Positions 54,222 to 64,000 of a stretch of 64,000 bases of DNA are shown here, one piece after another. A program made the translations under genes and the position numbers. The notes under the pieces were generated by a model, which was not told the DNA's origin, searched no databases, and worked only from the letters and a program-made list of their open reading frames with translations. This DNA is from Bacteroidota bacterium (GTDB lineage Bacteria > Bacteroidota > Bacteroidia > Chitinophagales > Chitinophagaceae): assembly GCA_018266555.1 (NCBI GenBank), contig JAFEAF010000017.1, positions 1 to 64,000 on the forward strand, in the 5' to 3' direction. How positions within the stretch are numbered: position 1 is the first letter of the stretch; every line of letters begins with the position of its first letter.

Positions 54222-54307
54222 TAATTTTGTACAAGAAAATTATACTTTCATCATATTTGGAAAAACCTTTTAAAGCAGTCCCTTCCGTGGCTGCTTTAAT
54301 TTTTTTC
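54222..54307 (+). ncRNA. Candidate small RNA with terminator
   Basis: TAATTTTG (54222-54229) fits TAnnTTTG, and about 40 nt later a perfect 9-bp stem (TTAAAGCAG, 12-nt loop, CTGCTTTAA, 54270-54299) runs into T7. No open frame lies between, so a transcript of about 70 nt is predicted. The -33 element is poor. Alternatively the hairpin is just the terminator of the L,D-transpeptidase transcript. The 54034-54221 stretch shows nothing else. Confidence 0.35.
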
Positions 54308-54339
54308 CATATAGTCTGCAACTAAAAAAATAAAATATT

Positions 54340-56277
54340 TTATACCCTGTTATTTTTTATTTGATCCACCACAGCAGGATCCAGCAAGGTAGTAATATCA
54401 CCCAAATTGGAAGTTTCTCCTTCTGCAATCTTTCTTAAAATTCTTCGCATGATCTTCCCGCTTCTTGTTTTGGGCAGGCCTGGAACAAACTGTATCTTAT
54501 CCGGCTTGGCAATGGGGCCAATAATTCTTGATACCGTTTGCAGAATATCTTTCCGGGTGAGTTCATCATCCCCGTGTTTTCCATTAAAAATAATATAGGC
54601 ATAAATGCCCTGTCCTTTGATGTCATGCGGGTAGCCCACCACGGCGCTTTCTACCACACCGGCGTGCATGTTGATTGCATTTTCCACTTCTGCCGTTCCG
54701 ATGCGGTGGCCGCTTACATTTAATACATCATCCACACGGCCGGTGATGCGATAGTTTCCTTTTGCATCTTTCAAAGCGCCATCACCGGTGAAATACAGGT
54801 TTTCATAAGTAGCAAAATAATTTTTACGACAACGTTCATGATCGCCGTAGGTAGTGCGAATGATACCTGGCCAGGGTGCTTTCATACATAAATTACCCGA
54901 AACAATTTCTCCTTCTTTGGGCTCGGGAAGATGATTCCCATTTTCATCCACCAGTACCGGCTGCACGCCCGGCAAAGGAAGCGATGCCCAGGATGGAATA
55001 GCCGGAGTGATCCCTGCTAAATTTGAAATCATGATACCGCTTGTTTCCGTTTGCCACCAGGTATCTACAATCGGGCATTTTTTCTTCCCAATATTTTCGT
55101 CATACCAATGCCAGGCTTCTTCATTGATTGGTTCGCCAACAGTACCTAAAACTTTCAATGATGAAAGGTCTTTACCTTTCACTGGTTCCAATCCAAACCC
55201 CATCAGGCTCCTGATAGCAGTGGGAGCTGTGTAAAGAATATTCACTTTGTATTTATCCACGATATCCCAGAATCGTCCTGCATCAGGCCAGGTGGGAATA
55301 CCTTCAAACATCATGGAAGTGGCACCGGCGCATAAAGGGCCATATACAATATAACTGTGGCCGGTGATCCACCCGATATCAGCCGTACAGAAATAAATAT
55401 CGCCGGGCTTGTATTGAAAAGTATTGACAAAAGTATAAGTAGTCCAGATCATATACCCTGCTACGGTATGCACCACGCCTTTCGGTTTTCCGGTACTTCC
55501 CGATGTATACAGAATAAACAACGGATCTTCTGCATCCATTACTTCAGCAGGAAAAGAAACGGCACCATCTTTTTCAACCTGCGTTTCTGCATGTTCCATT
55601 TCCTCTTCCCACCATACATCTCTTCCCTTGATCATAGATACCGGAGTTCTGGTTCTGGTATAAACAATTACCCGTTTTATTTTTTTGTTTCCTACCAGCG
55701 CATCATCAATTACACTTTTCAATGGGATATCTTTTCCACCACGAAATGCACCATCGCAGGTGATGATGTATTCCGCTTGTGCATCTTCCAGCCGGTCGGC
55801 AATACTTTGCGCAGAAAAGCCGCCGAATATTACACTATGAACAGCTCCTATTCTTGCACAACCTAAAACAGCGTACGCTAATTCAGGAACCATTCCCATA
55901 TAAATACAAACCCTATCGCCCTTTTTTACCCCATTGTTTTTTAACATCTGGGCTACCTGGCAAACTCTTTTATGTAACCTGTTATACGTAACGATCCTTG
56001 TTCTGTCTTCAGGATTATTAGGCTCCCAAATGATGGCGGGTTTATCTCCCAACTCTTTCAGGTGACGGTCAATGCAATTTTCAGTGATGTTCAGTTGAGC
56101 TCCCTGGAACCATTTTACGTTCGGTTCTTTAAAATTCCACTCCAGCACTTTATCCCATTTTTTTCTCCAATAAAAATTATTAGCAACAGATGCCCAGAAT
56201 TGCTCCGGTTCGTTTACACTGACACGATAAGCTACCTGGTACTCATCGAAACTGCGTATCTGATATGGATATGACAT
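54340..56277 (-). CDS. acs: Acetyl-CoA synthetase
   Basis: 645 residues, full length. Adenylate-forming marks: YTSGSTGKPKGVVHT, TWWQTETSGIMIS, YFTGDGALKDAKGNYRITGRVDDVLNV split by the hinge, and PKTRSGKIMRRILRKIA with the Lys that is acetylated for control. It makes acetyl-CoA from acetate and ATP. It is divergent from a metabolite transporter gene across 210 bp, which hints at uptake of an organic acid. Confidence 0.95.
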   Translation of the reverse strand: MSYPYQIRSFDEYQVAYRVSVNEPEQFWASVANNFYWRKKWDKVLEWNFKEPNVKWFQGAQLNITENCIDRHLKELGDKPAIIWEPNNPEDRTRIVTYNRLHKRVCQVAQMLKNNGVKKGDRVCIYMGMVPELAYAVLGCARIGAVHSVIFGGFSAQSIADRLEDAQAEYIITCDGAFRGGKDIPLKSVIDDALVGNKKIKRVIVYTRTRTPVSMIKGRDVWWEEEMEHAETQVEKDGAVSFPAEVMDAEDPLFILYTSGSTGKPKGVVHTVAGYMIWTTYTFVNTFQYKPGDIYFCTADIGWITGHSYIVYGPLCAGATSMMFEGIPTWPDAGRFWDIVDKYKVNILYTAPTAIRSLMGFGLEPVKGKDLSSLKVLGTVGEPINEEAWHWYDENIGKKKCPIVDTWWQTETSGIMISNLAGITPAIPSWASLPLPGVQPVLVDENGNHLPEPKEGEIVSGNLCMKAPWPGIIRTTYGDHERCRKNYFATYENLYFTGDGALKDAKGNYRITGRVDDVLNVSGHRIGTAEVENAINMHAGVVESAVVGYPHDIKGQGIYAYIIFNGKHGDDELTRKDILQTVSRIIGPIAKPDKIQFVPGLPKTRSGKIMRRILRKIAEGETSNLGDITTLLDPAVVDQIKNNRV

Positions 56278-56487
56278 AACATTGATTTATTTATGCACTA
56301 AAAGTACGAAAGTTGAAATTTCTTTGAATCAGTAAATGAACGCAGCATTTTCGAAATTGATTTATTCTTATTGTACCAAAGCATTTCCGATTTAACCAAT
56401 AATAGATTAATATATTTAAGCACAAAAAAATCTGTTTATTAAGTGTCAAAATACTTTTTGTCTTGGGTAATTCCGTAATTTTCTCCA

Positions 56488-58026
56488 ATGAACCAAACCA
56501 AAACAGCTTTTAGCATTCGGAAGATCATTGGCGCTTCTTCCGTAGGAACACTGATAGAATGGTACGATTTTTATATTTTCGGAAGCCTGGCAACGGTTAT
56601 TGCCAGCCAGTTTTTTCCAAAAACAAATCCCACTGCCGCATTACTTTCTACATTAGCCACATTTGCTGCGGGCTTTGTAGTCCGCCCCTTTGGTGCTCTT
56701 GTATTTGGAAGACTGGGCGATCTGATAGGGCGTAAATACACTTTTCTGCTGACATTAACTATTATGGGCGGGTCCACATTTGCCATTGGATTAGTACCGG
56801 GCTATAGTCAAATAGGTTTTGCAGCTCCGATTATCGTTTTAATATTACGTTTATTACAAGGCCTTGCTTTAGGAGGAGAATATGGTGGCGCTGCTACTTA
56901 TGTTGCTGAGCATTCACCACCAACTAAAAGAGGATTTTATACTTCGTGGATACAAACCACAGCTACACTCGGTTTATTTCTTTCTCTCGGAATTATATTG
57001 ATCACCCGTCACAGCTTAGATTCAGATCCTTTAAAATCTTTCAGCAAATTCAATAATTGGGGATGGAGGATTCCATTTTTATTTTCCATTTTTCTTGTAG
57101 GTATTTCCATATACATACGGCTAAAGATGAAAGAATCTCCCTTGTTTGCACAAATAAAGTCCGAAGGGAAAATTTCTACCAATCCATTAAAAGAAAGCTT
57201 CAGTCATAAATCCAATTTGAAAATGGTATTACTGGCATTGTTTGGCGCCACTATGGGGCAAGGCGTTGTTTGGTACACCAGCCAGTTTTATGCAATGACA
57301 TTTCTTGAAGGAACCTGTAAGTTGGATTTTGACCAGACCCGGACAATCCTGATCTGGGCTATCCTGCTTGCTACACCATTTTTTATTGTTTTTGGGAAAT
57401 GGAGCGACCGTATCGGAAGAAAATGGATCATGCTGGCGGGAATGTTTCTGGCTATTATTACATACCGGCCTTTATTCCAAAAATTAATTACTATCACCGA
57501 TACTCAAACCAAAACAGAAGTAGCAGAAAAAAAACAAATCCAAACCAGTTATAATTTTATTGCTGGCAGCAATGACACTTTACGAACACAGGCAATCAGT
57601 CATTTTTTTACAAATGGTACTTCTCTCACCGAGACTAAAATTGATACTCTTTATGCCACGCCGGGTAAAATAACTTTGAAACCTGATGTAAAGATTTCAA
57701 AACTTGTTGGCACCGGGGATTATTGGCTGATTGTGGGAATTCTATTTATAATGATTTTATATGTAACTATGGTATACGGCCCGATCGCAGCATTCTTAGT
57801 GGAATTATTTCCGACAAAGATCCGATACACTTCTATGAGTTTGCCTTATCATATCGGGAACGGAATCTTTGGGGGCCTGACTCCTTTTATTGCCACATTG
57901 CTCACAACCATTTATACAGGCGACAAATTGGTGGGATTATATTACACAATTATTATAGCAGGTCTCAGTTTTATCATTGGAGCTTTATACATCAATAATA
58001 AAACAGATAAAGACATTAGCGATTAA
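56488..58026 (+). CDS. MFS transporter, metabolite:H+ symporter (MHS) family
   Basis: 512 residues, 12 membrane segments. MHS marks: GTLIEWYDFYIFGSLA, RPFGALVFGRLGDLIGRKYTFL, LLQGLALGGEYGGAATYVAEH, GKWSDRIGRKW. The stretch of about 80 hydrophilic residues before the last third (around 330-410) is a usual MHS feature. Substrates in the family include citrate, ketoglutarate, proline and shikimate; here it cannot be fixed, though the divergent acs suggests a carboxylate. Confidence 0.9.
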   Translation: MNQTKTAFSIRKIIGASSVGTLIEWYDFYIFGSLATVIASQFFPKTNPTAALLSTLATFAAGFVVRPFGALVFGRLGDLIGRKYTFLLTLTIMGGSTFAIGLVPGYSQIGFAAPIIVLILRLLQGLALGGEYGGAATYVAEHSPPTKRGFYTSWIQTTATLGLFLSLGIILITRHSLDSDPLKSFSKFNNWGWRIPFLFSIFLVGISIYIRLKMKESPLFAQIKSEGKISTNPLKESFSHKSNLKMVLLALFGATMGQGVVWYTSQFYAMTFLEGTCKLDFDQTRTILIWAILLATPFFIVFGKWSDRIGRKWIMLAGMFLAIITYRPLFQKLITITDTQTKTEVAEKKQIQTSYNFIAGSNDTLRTQAISHFFTNGTSLTETKIDTLYATPGKITLKPDVKISKLVGTGDYWLIVGILFIMILYVTMVYGPIAAFLVELFPTKIRYTSMSLPYHIGNGIFGGLTPFIATLLTTIYTGDKLVGLYYTIIIAGLSFIIGALYINNKTDKDISD

Positions 58027-58039
58027 TTTTTAAAAAAAC

Positions 58040-58288
58040 ATGATGAATAATTTAAAAAAAATAGCGGGTATTGTTTGGATCTTATTGGGCCCCATTTCTA
58101 TTTATTACCTGGTAAAAACAGCCGCTATCGAAATTTCTAAAAAACCGGTACCTGAAACCAAGATTCAATGGATTGTTTTTGTGTTTATTTTTATCCCAAT
58201 TGCAATCGGCCTCGTTATATTCGGTTATTATGCTTTAAAAGGAGAATACCAGCATCTTCCTGAAAGTTCGGCAGAGATTAACGACTGA
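58040..58288 (+). CDS. Small two-helix membrane protein, unknown function
   Basis: 82 residues with two hydrophobic segments (IAGIVWILLGPISIYYLV and IVFVFIFIPIAIGLVIFGYY). It begins 13 bp after the transporter stop, so it is co-transcribed and could be a helper or stabiliser of that transporter. The next gene, for carbonic anhydrase, follows after 29 bp. No characterised family. Confidence 0.75.
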   Translation: MMNNLKKIAGIVWILLGPISIYYLVKTAAIEISKKPVPETKIQWIVFVFIFIPIAIGLVIFGYYALKGEYQHLPESSAEIND

Positions 58289-58317
58289 TTTCTCATCTTA
58301 CTTGACTATTTTCGAAT

Positions 58318-58953
58318 ATGAAAAGATTCGAAAAACTATTACAGGAAAATAAAAAATGGTCGGCTGACCAGATAGCCAAAGACCCGGAATATTTTAAACG
58401 ACTTGCACAGCTTCAGACACCGGAAGTCCTCTGGATTGGCTGCAGTGATAGCCGGGTGCCCGCTAACCAGATCACGAATACAGAACCCGGCGAAATTTTT
58501 GTTCACCGCAATATTGCCAACCTGGTAATTAATAATGACGTAAACCTTTTAAGTGTTCTTGATTTTGCAGTCAACCACCTGCATGTAAAACATGTGATTG
58601 TTTGCGGGCATTACGGTTGCGGTGGCGTCAAAGCAGCGATCACAAATCATGATTTCAAAGCCGTATTGAATATGTGGTTAAGAAGTATCAAGGATGTGTA
58701 TCGTATACATCGAACTGAGCTTGACGGCATTGCAGACCCGGAAAAAAAAGAAAATCGGCTGGTGGAGTTGAATGTTCAGGAACAGGTTTTTAATCTTGCC
58801 AAAACATCTATCATACAAAGAGCGTGGCAAAATAATCAACGGCCCCATTTACACGGTTGGGTGTATGGTTTAAAAGACGGGTTATTAAAACCTGTTTATG
58901 AAATGAAGCCCGGCACGCATATAGATCCTTTATATGAATATGATGACTTGTAA
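58318..58953 (+). CDS. can: Beta-class carbonic anhydrase
   Basis: 211 residues. Zinc ligands in IGCSDSRVP (Cys, Asp-Ser-Arg pair) and VCGHYGCGGVKAA (His, Cys). It interconverts CO2 and bicarbonate in the cytoplasm. Same strand and close behind the small membrane protein gene. Confidence 0.95.
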   Translation: MKRFEKLLQENKKWSADQIAKDPEYFKRLAQLQTPEVLWIGCSDSRVPANQITNTEPGEIFVHRNIANLVINNDVNLLSVLDFAVNHLHVKHVIVCGHYGCGGVKAAITNHDFKAVLNMWLRSIKDVYRIHRTELDGIADPEKKENRLVELNVQEQVFNLAKTSIIQRAWQNNQRPHLHGWVYGLKDGLLKPVYEMKPGTHIDPLYEYDDL

Positions 58954-59011
58954 ACTTCTTCAGTCAATTGTTTTTGAAAACCGGAAACATAACAAGTATT
59001 AATTTTGACCA

Positions 59012-59935
59012 ATGTCTATAGAGGTAAAAAATCTTATCAAAATTTATGGCGAACAAAAAGCTGTGAACGACATTTCGTTTAGTATTGATAAAGGAGAGAT
59101 CGTCGGGTTTTTAGGGCCAAATGGCGCCGGTAAATCCACAACCATGAAGATCATCACCGGATACCTGAACCAGGATGGTGGTGATGCTTATGTATGCGGC
59201 ACAAAAGTTTCAGATGATCCTTTGACGATAAAAAAGAAAATCGGCTACTTGCCCGAGGGAAACTCATTGTACTATGATATGTATGTAAAAGAATATCTGA
59301 GTTTCATTGCTGAAATACATAGTATTGGAAATAAAAAAACCGTCATAGCAAAAGCAATTGAAATGGTGGGATTGACCCCTGAATCTAAAAAAAAGATCGG
59401 GCAATTATCCAAAGGCTACAAACAAAGAGTGGGATTGGCGGCTGCACTAATACACGATCCGGAAGTATTAATCCTGGATGAACCAACCAGCGGATTGGAT
59501 CCCAACCAGATCATCGAAATACGGGATGTTATCAAACAAGAAGGGAAAAATAAAACTGTCCTGTTTTCCTCTCATATTCTTCAGGAAGTAGAGGCAATTT
59601 GTGATCGTGTAATTATCATTAACAAAGGAAAATTAGTGGCGGATGACACACTAAGTAATCTCCGGGCAAAAAATATAAACAAACATTCGATAGCAGTTCA
59701 ATTCAAAGAGCCGGTTACAAAATCAATTTTAGAAAATACACTCGCTGAAAACCAAATTGAGAAGTTATCCCAAACTCATTTCAGGATCGTTACTTCAGCT
59801 CCCGAGTCCGTACGAAAGCAACTCCTCGAAATTGCTTTGCAGAATAACCTCAACATCGTTTCTTTGCAGAGCGAAAATCAAAGCCTGGAAGAAATTTTCC
59901 GGTCATTGACCCAACAAACTGAACCTGTTTCCTGA
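59012..59935 (+). CDS. gldA: Gliding-motility-associated ABC transporter ATP-binding protein GldA
   Basis: 307 residues. Walker A FLGPNGAGKSTTMK, signature LSKGYKQRVGLAAAL, Walker B VLILDEPTSGLDPNQ, H-loop SSHILQEVEAICD, with a GldA-type C-terminal extension of about 80 residues. In Flavobacterium it works with GldF/GldG in gliding. Those genes are not adjacent, as in many Bacteroidota, and presence alone does not prove gliding. Confidence 0.88.
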   Translation: MSIEVKNLIKIYGEQKAVNDISFSIDKGEIVGFLGPNGAGKSTTMKIITGYLNQDGGDAYVCGTKVSDDPLTIKKKIGYLPEGNSLYYDMYVKEYLSFIAEIHSIGNKKTVIAKAIEMVGLTPESKKKIGQLSKGYKQRVGLAAALIHDPEVLILDEPTSGLDPNQIIEIRDVIKQEGKNKTVLFSSHILQEVEAICDRVIIINKGKLVADDTLSNLRAKNINKHSIAVQFKEPVTKSILENTLAENQIEKLSQTHFRIVTSAPESVRKQLLEIALQNNLNIVSLQSENQSLEEIFRSLTQQTEPVS

Positions 59936-59948
59936 AATTGATAATTAA

Positions 59949-61256
<1,308 letters not shown>

Positions 61257-61295
61257 ACCAGATAAGAGTTTTATCTTAGAATCCATTCCGATATC

Positions 61296-61610
61296 ATGAA
61301 ATTGCTGACCCATATCCCATCCTGGCTAAAAAGTAAATATTTTATCGCATTTACTGCGTTTGCCGTCATTCTAATTTTTTTTGATAAAAATGATCTTTTT
61401 ACACAATTAGCCAGGCATCATGAATTGAAGGAACTTCAGCAAAGTAAACAATACTTTACGACCCAGATTGCTCTCGAACGCAAACAGTTAGAGGAGCTTA
61501 AAAATAATCCTGCTACTCTTGAAAAATATGCCCGGGAAAAATATCTTATGAAAAGGGATAATGAAGACCTTTTTTTAATACCGGAAAAAGCCCGGGAGCC
61601 AAAGAAATAG
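61296..61610 (+). CDS. Septum formation initiator (DivIC/FtsB family)
   Basis: 104 residues: one membrane helix (YFIAFTAFAVILIFF), then a coiled coil (ELKELQQSKQYFTTQIALERKQLEEL) and the conserved NPATLEKYAREKYLMKRDNED. It is a bitopic divisome protein bridging FtsL and FtsQ. The pairing with enolase is common in many bacteria. Confidence 0.9.
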   Translation: MKLLTHIPSWLKSKYFIAFTAFAVILIFFDKNDLFTQLARHHELKELQQSKQYFTTQIALERKQLEELKNNPATLEKYAREKYLMKRDNEDLFLIPEKAREPKK

Positions 61611-61708
61611 TACTTTCATAACAATAACAGGAACGAAGCTGCGTTTCTATCACGGACGTTTCATTTTTTCTGACATTCATTTTATTAAAGGACATTAATT
61701 GGTTTCCT

Positions 61709-61939
61709 ATGACAAGTTTTACACCAGAGGAGCTTTTATTGTATTTATACAAAGAAACTTCTCCAAAACAAACTTTGGCTATACAAGAAGCCCTAGAAAA
61801 AGATTGGTCTCTCCGTGAAAAACTGGCCGTTCTGAAAGCTTCGATGGAACGACTTGACCGCATTGTTGAAATGCCTCGCACAGAAATGGTGCTGAATGTG
61901 CTAAACTATGCACGGGAAAAAACAGCAGAAGCCGTATAG
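61709..61939 (+). CDS. Small conserved-looking protein, unknown function
   Basis: 76 residues, soluble, helix-rich: PEELLLYLYKETSPKQTLAI, LREKLAVLKASMERLDRI. The pattern of an N-terminal acidic helix with a following charged helix resembles anti-sigma N-terminal segments, but there is no membrane part or sigma gene nearby. It ends 30 bp before a strong terminator. Confidence 0.65.
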   Translation: MTSFTPEELLLYLYKETSPKQTLAIQEALEKDWSLREKLAVLKASMERLDRIVEMPRTEMVLNVLNYAREKTAEAV

Positions 61940-61968
61940 TTGTTGCTGCCCTTCCCGAAAAGACCTTG

Positions 61969-62000
61969 GCATCCCGATAGTAATCATCGGGATGCTTTTT
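61969..62000 (+). terminator. Rho-independent terminator
   Basis: GCATCCCGAT (61969-61978) and ATCGGGATGC (61986-61995) form a perfect 10-bp stem with a 7-nt loop, followed by TTTTT. Confidence 0.9.
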
Positions 62001-62046
62001 ATTTTAATATTATTGAAGATTTTTCCGCATCCTGTTATCTTGCAAC

Positions 62047-62688
62047 ATGACCCGTAAAGAGCGATATAAATTTGTCATTGATTATTTTCAGCAACATGCT
62101 CCCGGTGCTGAAACAGAATTGCAATATGACAATCCTTATGAATTACTGGTAGCGGTAATTCTTTCTGCACAGTGTACCGATAAAAGAGTGAATATGACCA
62201 CGCCTGTCATTTTCAAAAAATATCCCGATGTGCAATCACTCAGCCAAACAGTTTTTGATGAATTGTTTCCATTGATAAAAAGTATTTCTTACCCAAACAA
62301 TAAAACTAAACACCTGATCGGTATGGCGAAAAAGGTGATGGAAGAATTTGGCGGCAAAATCCCCATGACGGTGGAAGCATTAATGAAGCTGCCGGGGGTG
62401 GGAAGAAAAACGGCTAACGTTATTACTTCAGTTATTGACCGGCAACCCAACATGGCGGTAGACACCCATGTTTTCAGGGTAAGCAAAAGAATCGGATTGG
62501 TTTCTCAATCTGCAGCTACGCCCTTTGCAGTGGAAAAAGAACTCATAAAAAATATTCCTGGATCACTTATCCACAAAGCACATCATTGGTTGATTCTGCA
62601 TGGCCGCTACGTTTGTGTGGCCAGAAAACCACATTGCGACCAATGCGGATTACAAAAAGCATGTACTTATTTTAAAAAATTAGTTTAG
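62047..62688 (+). CDS. nth: Endonuclease III
   Basis: 213 residues. LSAQCTDKRVN, helix-hairpin-helix LPGVGRKTANVITS with catalytic Lys, VDTHVFRVSKRIG with catalytic Asp, and the iron-sulfur loop CVARKPHCDQCGLQKAC (CX6CX2CX5C). A DNA glycosylase/AP lyase removing oxidised pyrimidines. Confidence 0.96.
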   Translation: MTRKERYKFVIDYFQQHAPGAETELQYDNPYELLVAVILSAQCTDKRVNMTTPVIFKKYPDVQSLSQTVFDELFPLIKSISYPNNKTKHLIGMAKKVMEEFGGKIPMTVEALMKLPGVGRKTANVITSVIDRQPNMAVDTHVFRVSKRIGLVSQSAATPFAVEKELIKNIPGSLIHKAHHWLILHGRYVCVARKPHCDQCGLQKACTYFKKLV

Positions 62689-62857
62689 GATAATCTTTAT
62701 TCGAAAAGAGTATTTTGTAATTCTAATTTCCTGTTTTTTAAACCTACTATTTTATAAAAAGCAGATACCAAAAATATCCCATCATTATTTAGTAGTTTTA
62801 TAATCACATCCACAGCTTTTGTTAAACGAACCGCTCTGAAACTGAAATTTGTTTGAA

Positions 62858-64000
62858 ATGGAAACCGGGTCTTATCAATTCAGCTATTCTGATATCAACA
62901 GCCTTATTTCATTCCGGCCGCTGGTAGAAGCTTTGAAAAAAAATATTTCCCAGGGAAATCCCAGTGAGCAAAAGTTGTTTGGACCTGTGATAGCAGCATT
63001 CGAATCACAGGAGGAATTGATGCAACCAATGACAGACTTGTCTGCTGTCAGCTCTCATCTTGAACTAATCGGCGAATTGTTATCCATGCTTTTTCCTCCC
63101 ATTGCTGCTGCTCATGAAAATATTTATGCGGTCACTTTTCCTTTTCAATTCAAATCCATTTATTCTTCAAAACTGTTTCATCATTTATTTTTAAAACCGG
63201 GTAGTAACGAAATAAATATTCCTGGCGATGAAATCGGCCAAAACCTTTACAATGAAAAACTGAGATTTGCCAGCTCTCTTATATTGAAAAAATTTTGCGG
63301 ATACAATGGTCCGGATACTACCCGGGCTATCTATCCATCTGTAGATCCACGCAACGGGCTCACAAAATTTTTTGAATTAAAAATTGATAACCGTTTTATT
63401 GATGTCAGGTGCAAAGATGCTGTTCCCCGGTTGCCCGATAGCCTGGTGAATAAGCAATCAAATCAAATCAAGTCCATTGATGAATTAACTAAAGACATTC
63501 CACTAGATAAATTTATTTTTGAGGGAATAGCACTTCTTAGGGTCAACGACGTTACGGAAGAAGAAGTGATCTCACAAATCAAAAGTAGCCTGCTCAACAT
63601 AAATGCTTTTGCAGATGCCACCGTTTACACAGAACTGGAAAAACATATTCAAAGCCTGGTTGGGATGAAAGATGTACGAATTGGCATTACTCCTTTTTTT
63701 AGAGTAAACGGACACTATGTGTATTCTGAACTGCACAACAGCAATAGCCACTTATTCAGGCATTTTCACAACATTGCAGACAAAGATGAAATCAGTGATT
63801 GCTGCAAACTTCTTTTCAGAGATAGCGATCAGCCGGTATTGTTTGAAACACTGAACGAAAAAACTCTTTCTGAGATTGAATACCTGCAATATTATTATAT
63901 GGAAAACGGGCGGAGCCTGATCATCTGTCCTTTAAAACAACATAACGAGTTACTCGGAATACTGGAGATCGTCTCAGAGATTCCTGGGAAATTGAGACCG
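62858..64000 (+). CDS. GAF-domain-like regulatory protein (partial, runs past the right edge)
   Basis: The frame opens at ATG 62858 and stays open to the window end (381 codons). It starts METGSYQFSYSDINSLISFR; mid-part FPFQFKSIYSSKLFHHLF; later MENGRSLIICPLKQHNELLGILEI, which is the core strand pattern of a GAF domain near residues 345-370. No membrane segment is seen. I recognise the general Bacteroidota GAF-like type but not a named function; ligand and output domain lie beyond the edge. Confidence 0.6.
   Translation, partial: METGSYQFSYSDINSLISFRPLVEALKKNISQGNPSEQKLFGPVIAAFESQEELMQPMTDLSAVSSHLELIGELLSMLFPPIAAAHENIYAVTFPFQFKSIYSSKLFHHLFLKPGSNEINIPGDEIGQNLYNEKLRFASSLILKKFCGYNGPDTTRAIYPSVDPRNGLTKFFELKIDNRFIDVRCKDAVPRLPDSLVNKQSNQIKSIDELTKDIPLDKFIFEGIALLRVNDVTEEEVISQIKSSLLNINAFADATVYTELEKHIQSLVGMKDVRIGITPFFRVNGHYVYSELHNSNSHLFRHFHNIADKDEISDCCKLLFRDSDQPVLFETLNEKTLSEIEYLQYYYMENGRSLIICPLKQHNELLGILEIVSEIPGKLRP

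Noticed and set aside
55357..55866. 169-codon plus-strand frame
   Set aside because: Antisense to acs, which is intact and strongly conserved.
57460..57720. Hydrophilic insertion of about 80 residues in the MFS transporter
   Set aside because: Similar long loops are usual in MHS-family transporters, so it is not counted as novel.

Overview
The window reads as a chromosomal segment of a Bacteroidota bacterium, most likely of the Chitinophagaceae or a close relative. The grounds are a gliding-motility ABC ATPase (gldA), a UpxY-type NusG paralogue heading an exopolysaccharide operon, the long form of IspG, Bat-type VWA/TPR proteins, IcmF, an ECF sigma/anti-sigma/outer-membrane-protein cassette, few Shine-Dalgarno sites, and promoters of the Bacteroidota type (TTG, 19-21 bp, TAnnTTTG). 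Base composition is AT-rich. No phage, integrase, intact insertion sequence or CRISPR array was seen. The family placement is inference.

Layout. (1) 1-14.9 kb, minus strand: an exopolysaccharide/O-antigen type locus. An antiterminator gene is followed by Wza-like export lipoprotein, Wzc-like co-polymerase/tyrosine kinase, a WbpP-like UDP-GlcNAc epimerase, RmlB, RmlA, a WbpB/WlbA dehydrogenase, a Wzx flippase, an AsnB-type amidotransferase, a glycosyltransferase and a WbpE-like aminotransferase cut by the window edge. WbpD lies just upstream. WbpB, WbpE and WbpD together point to a UDP-2,3-diacetamido-2,3-dideoxyglucuronic acid type sugar, which AsnB may amidate. A decayed four-helix-bundle gene with inverted repeats sits between rmlA and rmlB. 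(2) 15-19.5 kb: a membrane acyltransferase, tRNA-Asp and tRNA-Glu, up to three tiny minus-strand genes with their own terminators, a META protein, a PA0069-type radical SAM protein and a 2H-phosphoesterase-like protein. (3) 19.5-22.6 kb: a mutagenesis cassette of UmuD-like protein, UmuC polymerase, a protein of unknown function and an SRAP (YedK/HMCES) protein, behind a promoter whose spacer is filled by a perfect palindrome. The UmuD-like protein has lost both catalytic residues. (4) 22.6-34.1 kb: peptidoglycan salvage genes (NamZ-type exo-muramidase, amidase lipoprotein, an AmgK-like sugar kinase fused to a RapZ C-terminal domain, MurU-like uridylyltransferase), with two secreted proteins and IcmF between them. 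(5) 34-46.9 kb: M1 peptidase, RidA, a short 3HCDH-domain protein, TsaB, an ArsR regulator next to a persulfide dioxygenase-rhodanese gene, a lipid A type acyltransferase, NadB, a YhhN protein, IspG and BatB/BatC. (6) 46.9-54 kb: a class D beta-lactamase, two small lipoproteins, Kbl, an ECF sigma operon and an L,D-transpeptidase. (7) 54-64 kb: acetyl-CoA synthetase, an MHS-type transporter, carbonic anhydrase, GldA, enolase, DivIC/FtsB, endonuclease III and a GAF-like protein cut by the right edge.

The most unusual items are the apparently protease-dead UmuD in a four-gene damage-tolerance operon with its own operator, and the sugar kinase/RapZ-C fusion paired with MurU. The second suggests a cell-wall recycling enzyme that senses an amino-sugar phosphate. 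A cysteine-free ArsR beside a persulfide dioxygenase promoter carrying a clean palindrome is a third regulatory lead.
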